DNA of 17,512 bases from Firmicutes bacterium UBA5499 (GTDB lineage: Bacteria; Bacillota; DTU084), in contig DIPB01000090.1 in the NCBI GenBank assembly GCA_002426275.1, positions 1 to 17,512 of the forward strand. Reading direction: 5' to 3'. Within the stretch, counting starts at the first letter, position 1; every line of letters starts with the position of its first letter. The position numbers and the translations under genes are program-made. Positions 13,310-17,512 of this stretch are shown piece after piece. Below the pieces are notes generated by a model that made no database searches, was not told the origin of the DNA, and saw only the letters and a list, made by a program, of their open reading frames with translations.

Positions 13310-16261
13310 GTGGATTGGCGCAAGATCGAAGCCACATGGCGCCCGGCTCCCTTCTGGAGTTGGAATGACGCTCTGAACGGCGCAGAGTTGACTCGACAAA
13401 TCGAAGAAATGGCGGACAAAGGGTGGGGCGGCTTCTTTATGCACGCCAGGGTAGGATTGGTAACCGGATATTTATCGCCCCAATGGATGGATTTGGTTCG
13501 GACTTGTATCAAGGAAGCCAAAGTTACCGGCACCGGAGCTTGGCTGTACGATGAAGATAAATGGCCATCCGGCTTTGCCGGCGGGCAGGTGCCGGAAGCG
13601 AATCGCGCTTACCGCAACCGCGCTTTGGTGTTTTTGAACAAAGATCAAATCACAGCAGACGACGAGATCTTGCTGGAGAAAGCCGGAAAGTTCATCTGCA
13701 GGCGGATAGCGCCGCTGGGGAATCGCTGGTTCAACGGCGCCAGCTATGTGGATTTAATGAACCCGGAGGCTGTGAAATATTTTTTCCAAACTACCCACGA
13801 GAGGTATGCGGAAGAAGTGGGCGAGCATTTTGGTAAGGAGATTCCGGGCATTTTTACTGACGAGCCTTGTTATCTGATGGAAAACCAGTATGATGTGCCC
13901 GCTGTCCCCTGGTCTGAATACCTGCCCGCTTATTTTCAAAAACTTAAGGGCTACGATCTTAAGGCTCACCTGTGGGAATTGTTTTGCGATGAAGGCGAAT
14001 TTCAGAGGATCCGCTTCGATTTTTACGACGCGGCTACCAAGTTATTTCGAGACAGCTTCAGCCGTCAATATTATGACTGGTGCCGCAAGCATAACCTTAA
14101 GCTCACGGGACACTTTATGGCTGAAGATACGCTCTCGTCTCAGACCAAATGGGTGGGAGCGGCTATGCCTCAGTATGAGTTCATGGATTGGCCAGGCATC
14201 GATAAATTAGGCCGCAACCTGCAGCAGCTGGTGACAGTAAAGCAGCTGACTTCGGCAACAGACCAACTGGAGAAAGAGCGCGCTTTCTGCGAAGTCTTCG
14301 GCTGTACAGGACAGCACAACAGCTTCTTTCACCGCAAGTGGATCGGAGACTGGCAGGCAGCGTTGGGAATAAATTTCGTCAATGAACATCTTTCCCTGTA
14401 TTCCATGCGGGGCGAGCGGAAACGCGATTATCCGGCCAACCTCTTCTACCAGCAACCATGGTGGGAAGAGGAAGGCCAGTTCGCGGAATATTTGGGCAGG
14501 GTCAGCAAAGCCATCAGCCAGGGCAAGCGGGCTTTGGATATCCTGGTTATTCATCCCATCTCCAGCGTTTGGAGCATTTATTCACCGCTGCATGATCGTA
14601 CGGACTTAGCTTTGGAGAAGACCATCGAAGTGCCCTTTGAAGAGCTTTCACGCGCCTTGATTGCTTCTAAGCTGGACTATCACTACGGCGATGAAATGAT
14701 CATGGAGGAGCATGCGCGCCTGGAGGGAACCAAGCTGGCAGTGGGCAGCTTCGAGTATGGCACTGTGGTTGTCCCGCCGGCCGTTATGCTGCGCGAAAAT
14801 ACGGTGAAGCTGCTGCGAGCTTTCGCTCAGGCAGGAGGCAGGCTGATCTTTCTGCAACAAAAACCGCAGCGGATTGACGGCAAGCCTGATGCTGTTGAAC
14901 TGCCGGGCCAGATTTTCGACACTGTCTGTCAGCTGGTTGAGCATTTAGATGGCGTCTACAGCCACAGGATTAAGATCACGGATAAAATAACAGGCGCTAA
15001 TGCGGCTGCTGTCTTCTGCCACCAAAGGGAGCTTGAGTCCGGAGCGCTGTTCTTCCTTACCAACACCAGCGAGAAAAGGGAGATTCCGGTCAGCATCGTC
15101 CTGCCTGGAGATGATCGGCAGCTGTCGATCATCGACTTGAACACAGGCGAGGAATATTTGGCCCCGCAAAAGGACGGTAAACTTGAGCTGACGTTTGCTC
15201 CCGCAGGCAGCATTCTCTTGCACACAGCCAAAGAACTACAGACTTTACCTGAGGCGCCTTTGTATCTCCGAAGCGGGATCTCTTTCCCGGCGCAGCTGTC
15301 CAAAGAGCAAGCGCTCACAGACTGGCGGGCCCAGGTGCTGGAGGAGAATGTGCTGCCTCTCAATAAAGTGACTCTAGATCTAGCAGGCAAAAGAGTTCTT
15401 ACAGATGAGCCCGTTGCCAAGGCGTGGCATCAGCATTTTTATCCAGCGCCGGACGGTACGCCTTTCAGAGCGGAGTATTCCTTTGAGGTTGAAGAAACAA
15501 TTGCCAGCCTCTTGGCTGTGGTTGAGGTGGCGGAGAACTTAGAGCGCATCCTCTGCGACGGCCGGGAAGTGAAGCCTCTGAAGTCCCGCGGGCAGCAGGG
15601 AGCTTTCGATTCCCAAGTCAGCTGGAAAGATCCCAACTTTACCAAAGTACCTCTGGGGACTATCGCCAAGGGGCGGCATACTTTGGTGCTGGAAGGGAGA
15701 AAGGTAAACAACATTTCAGGACCCGGGCAGCACATCAGGGTGGATGATTTTCTCAATCATCGTCCCACAGAGGTAGAGACAGTTTACTTAGTGGGAGATT
15801 TCACGGTCTTCAACTTTGACAACCGCTATTTCACCCTCAGGGGAGGGAAGACTTCCCTTGCGGCCGAAGATCTCACTTCATCCGGGTTCCCTTTTTATGC
15901 GGGCAAAGTCAAGTACCAGACGAGTTTCACCGCTCATCCCCAAAAGAGGATGGTTTTGGAGCTGGGACACGTGGCCGCCGCGGATGTGGAGGTTTATCTC
16001 AACGGAAAGAAGCTGACTACCCTTCGCTGGGCCCCTTACGCGGTGGAGATCACAGATTTCCTCCGGGAAGGAGAAAATAAGCTGGAGGTAATCGCAGCCA
16101 CAAATTTGTTCAATCTGATGGGCCCCGGCTGGATTCAAGGCATAGATGAAGACGAGGACGTTGGACCGGGAAGTTTTGTGGATTTTTCGCGGTACACGGA
16201 GAAATACACGCTCCGTCCCTTCGGCATTGGCAAAGCCATGCTTTGGCGGGTGGAAGGCTGA
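13310..16261 (+). CDS. Cytosolic glycoside hydrolase, GH106-related (alpha-L-rhamnosidase-like), 983 aa
   Basis: Large carbohydrate-active enzyme with no signal peptide, so it should act on imported oligosaccharides. The N-terminal half looks like a TIM barrel: RPAPFWSWND (11-20), GGFFMHARVGL (40-50), WLYDEDKWPSGFAGG (78-92) and GIFTDEP (180-186), the last two rich in acidic residues that could be catalytic. The C-terminal part has a GH2-type galactose-binding jelly-roll repeat (ADVEVYLNGKKLTTLRWAPY then EITDFLREGENKLEV). This layout is common in proteins annotated simply as glycosyl hydrolase and near GH106 rhamnosidases; the substrate is not provable from motifs. Start is GTG at 13310, nine bases after GAGGAGG. 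It has its own promoter and terminator and no transporter or regulator of sugar use beside it, so it is a single-gene unit. Confidence 0.8.
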   Translation: MDWRKIEATWRPAPFWSWNDALNGAELTRQIEEMADKGWGGFFMHARVGLVTGYLSPQWMDLVRTCIKEAKVTGTGAWLYDEDKWPSGFAGGQVPEANRAYRNRALVFLNKDQITADDEILLEKAGKFICRRIAPLGNRWFNGASYVDLMNPEAVKYFFQTTHERYAEEVGEHFGKEIPGIFTDEPCYLMENQYDVPAVPWSEYLPAYFQKLKGYDLKAHLWELFCDEGEFQRIRFDFYDAATKLFRDSFSRQYYDWCRKHNLKLTGHFMAEDTLSSQTKWVGAAMPQYEFMDWPGIDKLGRNLQQLVTVKQLTSATDQLEKERAFCEVFGCTGQHNSFFHRKWIGDWQAALGINFVNEHLSLYSMRGERKRDYPANLFYQQPWWEEEGQFAEYLGRVSKAISQGKRALDILVIHPISSVWSIYSPLHDRTDLALEKTIEVPFEELSRALIASKLDYHYGDEMIMEEHARLEGTKLAVGSFEYGTVVVPPAVMLRENTVKLLRAFAQAGGRLIFLQQKPQRIDGKPDAVELPGQIFDTVCQLVEHLDGVYSHRIKITDKITGANAAAVFCHQRELESGALFFLTNTSEKREIPVSIVLPGDDRQLSIIDLNTGEEYLAPQKDGKLELTFAPAGSILLHTAKELQTLPEAPLYLRSGISFPAQLSKEQALTDWRAQVLEENVLPLNKVTLDLAGKRVLTDEPVAKAWHQHFYPAPDGTPFRAEYSFEVEETIASLLAVVEVAENLERILCDGREVKPLKSRGQQGAFDSQVSWKDPNFTKVPLGTIAKGRHTLVLEGRKVNNISGPGQHIRVDDFLNHRPTEVETVYLVGDFTVFNFDNRYFTLRGGKTSLAAEDLTSSGFPFYAGKVKYQTSFTAHPQKRMVLELGHVAAADVEVYLNGKKLTTLRWAPYAVEITDFLREGENKLEVIAATNLFNLMGPGWIQGIDEDEDVGPGSFVDFSRYTEKYTLRPFGIGKAMLWRVEG

Positions 16262-16272
16262 TTTGAGGCATT

Positions 16273-16299
16273 GAGGCTGCCCTCGGGCAGCCTCGTTTT
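16273..16299 (+). terminator. Strong intrinsic terminator after the hydrolase gene
   Basis: GAGGCTGCC (16273-16281), tetraloop CTCG, GGCAGCCTC (16286-16294), then G and TTTT (16296-16299). A perfect 9-bp GC-rich stem 12 bases after the stop. Confidence 0.9.
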
Positions 16300-16786
16300 C
16301 CCATAAGCCCAATGAGGCCGATGGATAATAATGTATCCATAGAAAAGGCTAGCTTCTGCTTTAACGTTAACTGAAATGGTGTAAAAGTGGAAGAAATTGT
16401 GGCTCAAGATGGTGGTAGGGGAACGTGTAATCTGGAATTTAGGTGAGGAAGAGAAATACGTCAGAGGGGACATAAACGCTTCAGTTTAAAATGAATTCTC
16501 CTAATAATCGGAAACATCTATACTAGAGTCGAGATTAACTATGTCAGTGATTCCACCGCAGAAACCTATATCCTAACTCTAAAGTGGGGACGAACCTCCA
16601 TTCGTAGTATCGAAAGGTGCTCGCAAGGCATCGAAGATGAATGCTTCCGATAAAAATGCGAGTGGTAAGTTGAATATTCTTAATTATATATCAGGCCATG
16701 ATATATAAGATTAAACCTACAAAATCGTTTTCGATTCCCTTGATATGATATTATTGGTTTTTGTGAATGGAGGAGTTGAGCAGACT
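16300..16786. other. AT-richer gene-free stretch before the VanR-like regulator
   Basis: About 490 bp in which no frame has both a ribosome-binding site and a recognisable product. It holds ATGGATA (16321-16327) with TATCCAT (16334-16340), CTCGCA/TGCGAG flanking a further GCAT/ATGC pair around 16620-16662, and the long palindrome listed separately. One frame around 16387-16489 is open for about 34 codons without a start and resembles nothing I know. Composition shifts from the GC-richer hydrolase gene to AT-richer DNA here and stays so to the window end, which may mark a transfer boundary. Confidence 0.55.
16684..16708. repeat. Perfect 10-bp inverted repeat upstream of the response regulator
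   Basis: TTATATATCA (16684-16693), spacer GGCCA, TGATATATAA (16699-16708). Total length is 25 bp, about two and a half helical turns, the form of a dimer-binding operator. It lies 78 bases before the regulator start. No T-run follows. Confidence 0.6.
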
Positions 16787-17485
16787 ATGACAGCAAATAT
16801 TTTAGTGGTAGATGATGAACAGTCCATTGCGGATTTGATTGAGGTATATTTGAAAAACGAAAATTATGATGTATTCAAGTTCTATAATGGGCGGGATGCT
16901 TTACAGTGTGTTGAAAACCAAAGTATAGATTTAGCAATATTGGATCTAATGCTCCCCGATGTAACAGGCTTTTCAATTTGTCAGCGAATTAGAGAAAAGT
17001 ACAACTTTCCTGTGATTATGTTAACGGCTAAGGACGAAGAAGTTGATAAAATTACAGGGCTTACATTAGGAGCGGATGATTATATTACAAAGCCTTTTCG
17101 ACCGCTTGAAATGGTTGCTCGGGTAAAAGCACAGTTACGAAGATTTACGAAATATAACAATTCTGAACTGGTTCGGGACGAAAACATTATTGAAATCTCA
17201 GGTTTAGTACTAGACAAGGACGCTCACAAATGCACATTGACCGGAAAGCAGCTTCTCCTGACTCCTACGGAGTTTTCAATTCTTTGGGTCCTTTGTTCTA
17301 ATCGCGGACGGGTGGTCAGCTCTGAAGAATTGTTCCACGAGGTATGGGGAGACAAATATTTCATCAATAGCAATAATACTGTAATGGTTCATATCAGGCA
17401 TTTAAGGGAAAAAATGCATGATAGCGCGGAGCATCCCCAATATATCAAAACGGTATGGGGGGTTGGCTATAAAATTGAAAAGTAA
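16787..17485 (+). CDS. vanR: VanR-like OmpR-family response regulator, 232 aa
   Basis: Two-domain DNA-binding response regulator. The receiver domain (1-120) has the acidic pair Asp9-Asp10, phospho-acceptor Asp53 in LAILDLMLPD, Thr80 and Lys102 in DDYITKPFRPLE. The OmpR-type winged helix occupies about 135-232 and includes LTPTEFSIL and TVMVHIRHLREKM, ending VWGVGYKIEK. Segments such as IADLIEVYLKNENY, EVDKITGLTLGADDYITKPF and the C-terminus are close to enterococcal VanR, which controls glycopeptide-resistance genes with the kinase VanS. Start is ATG at 16787 behind GGAGGAG (16769-16775). The gene is visibly AT-richer than its neighbours. Its kinase would lie beyond the window; whether any resistance genes follow cannot be seen. 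VanR-type regulators also occur in silent or unrelated clostridial loci. Confidence 0.88.
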   Translation: MTANILVVDDEQSIADLIEVYLKNENYDVFKFYNGRDALQCVENQSIDLAILDLMLPDVTGFSICQRIREKYNFPVIMLTAKDEEVDKITGLTLGADDYITKPFRPLEMVARVKAQLRRFTKYNNSELVRDENIIEISGLVLDKDAHKCTLTGKQLLLTPTEFSILWVLCSNRGRVVSSEELFHEVWGDKYFINSNNTVMVHIRHLREKMHDSAEHPQYIKTVWGVGYKIEK

Positions 17486-17512
17486 GAGCGATAAAAGAAG
17501 GAATGATTATAC

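Noticed and set aside
16387..16489. Transposase remnant or other broken gene upstream of the VanR-like gene
   Set aside because: The open frame is only about 34 codons and matches no transposase motif I can recognise. No flanking terminal repeats were seen.
17495..17512. Start of a VanS-type kinase at ATG 17503
   Set aside because: An AAGAAGGA sits immediately against this ATG, which is too close for a normal ribosome-binding site, and only three codons are visible.
1..17512. CRISPR array, insertion sequence or prophage
   Set aside because: No regularly spaced repeats, transposase, integrase or phage structural gene was seen on either strand.

Overview
The window looks like chromosomal DNA from an anaerobic, endospore-forming Firmicute of the class Clostridia. 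The evidence is a bofA / gin (csfB) / PLP-decarboxylase / tmk gene order that matches the Bacillus bofA-csfB-yaaO-tmk region, two sporulation-control genes, and a cytosolic sensor built on an [FeFe]-hydrogenase domain. Ribosome-binding sites are strong and purine-rich, and TTG and GTG starts are common. No rRNA or tRNA gene was found. The species cannot be named from the sequence alone.

Region 1 (1-3400) is a methionine-biosynthesis unit. Two tandem, diverged copies of a regulatory cassette come first. Each has a TTGACA-17-TATCAT promoter, a strong ribosome-binding site, a GTG-started small peptide rich in Met and Cys, and a hairpin followed by a T-run. Then come O-acetylhomoserine sulfhydrylase (metY) and homoserine O-acyltransferase (metA), ending at a strong terminator. 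MetA carries Glu111, the residue linked to acetyl-CoA use, so the two enzymes make a consistent acetyl-homoserine route: homoserine to O-acetylhomoserine (MetA), then to homocysteine (MetY). The leader peptides suggest attenuation by Cys and/or Met availability.

Region 2 (3531-5450, minus strand) is one large gene. Its product joins two [4Fe-4S] ferredoxin motifs, a degenerate [FeFe]-hydrogenase H-cluster domain, a further Fe-S domain and a chemotaxis signalling domain. It has no membrane segment and is probably a soluble redox or gas sensor feeding the chemotaxis system.

Region 3 (about 5860-6525) has no credible gene but is dense with perfect complementary segments: a 10-bp and a 7-bp long-range helix, a 48-nt composite hairpin, a GNRA-capped hairpin, and an 8-bp long-range helix with a duplicated 5' arm. 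I read it as a structured non-coding RNA of about 640 nt directly upstream of bofA. Its size and host type fit OLE RNA, but I could not confirm that family, and the usual oapA neighbour is not present in this window. This is the most interesting part of the window.

Region 4 (6535-13111) is a tightly spaced co-directional run: bofA, cca, a DUF1015 gene, gin, an Orn/Lys/Arg-decarboxylase-like gene, an R3H-domain AAA ATPase and tmk. Gaps are 1-41 bp. The run mixes housekeeping genes with two sporulation checkpoint proteins.

Region 5 (13112-17512) breaks the synteny expected after tmk. A 983-residue glycoside hydrolase related to the GH106 type has its own promoter and a strong terminator. About 490 bp of AT-richer DNA without a clear gene follows and includes a perfect 10-bp inverted repeat. 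The last gene is a VanR-like response regulator, with its likely partner kinase beyond the window edge.
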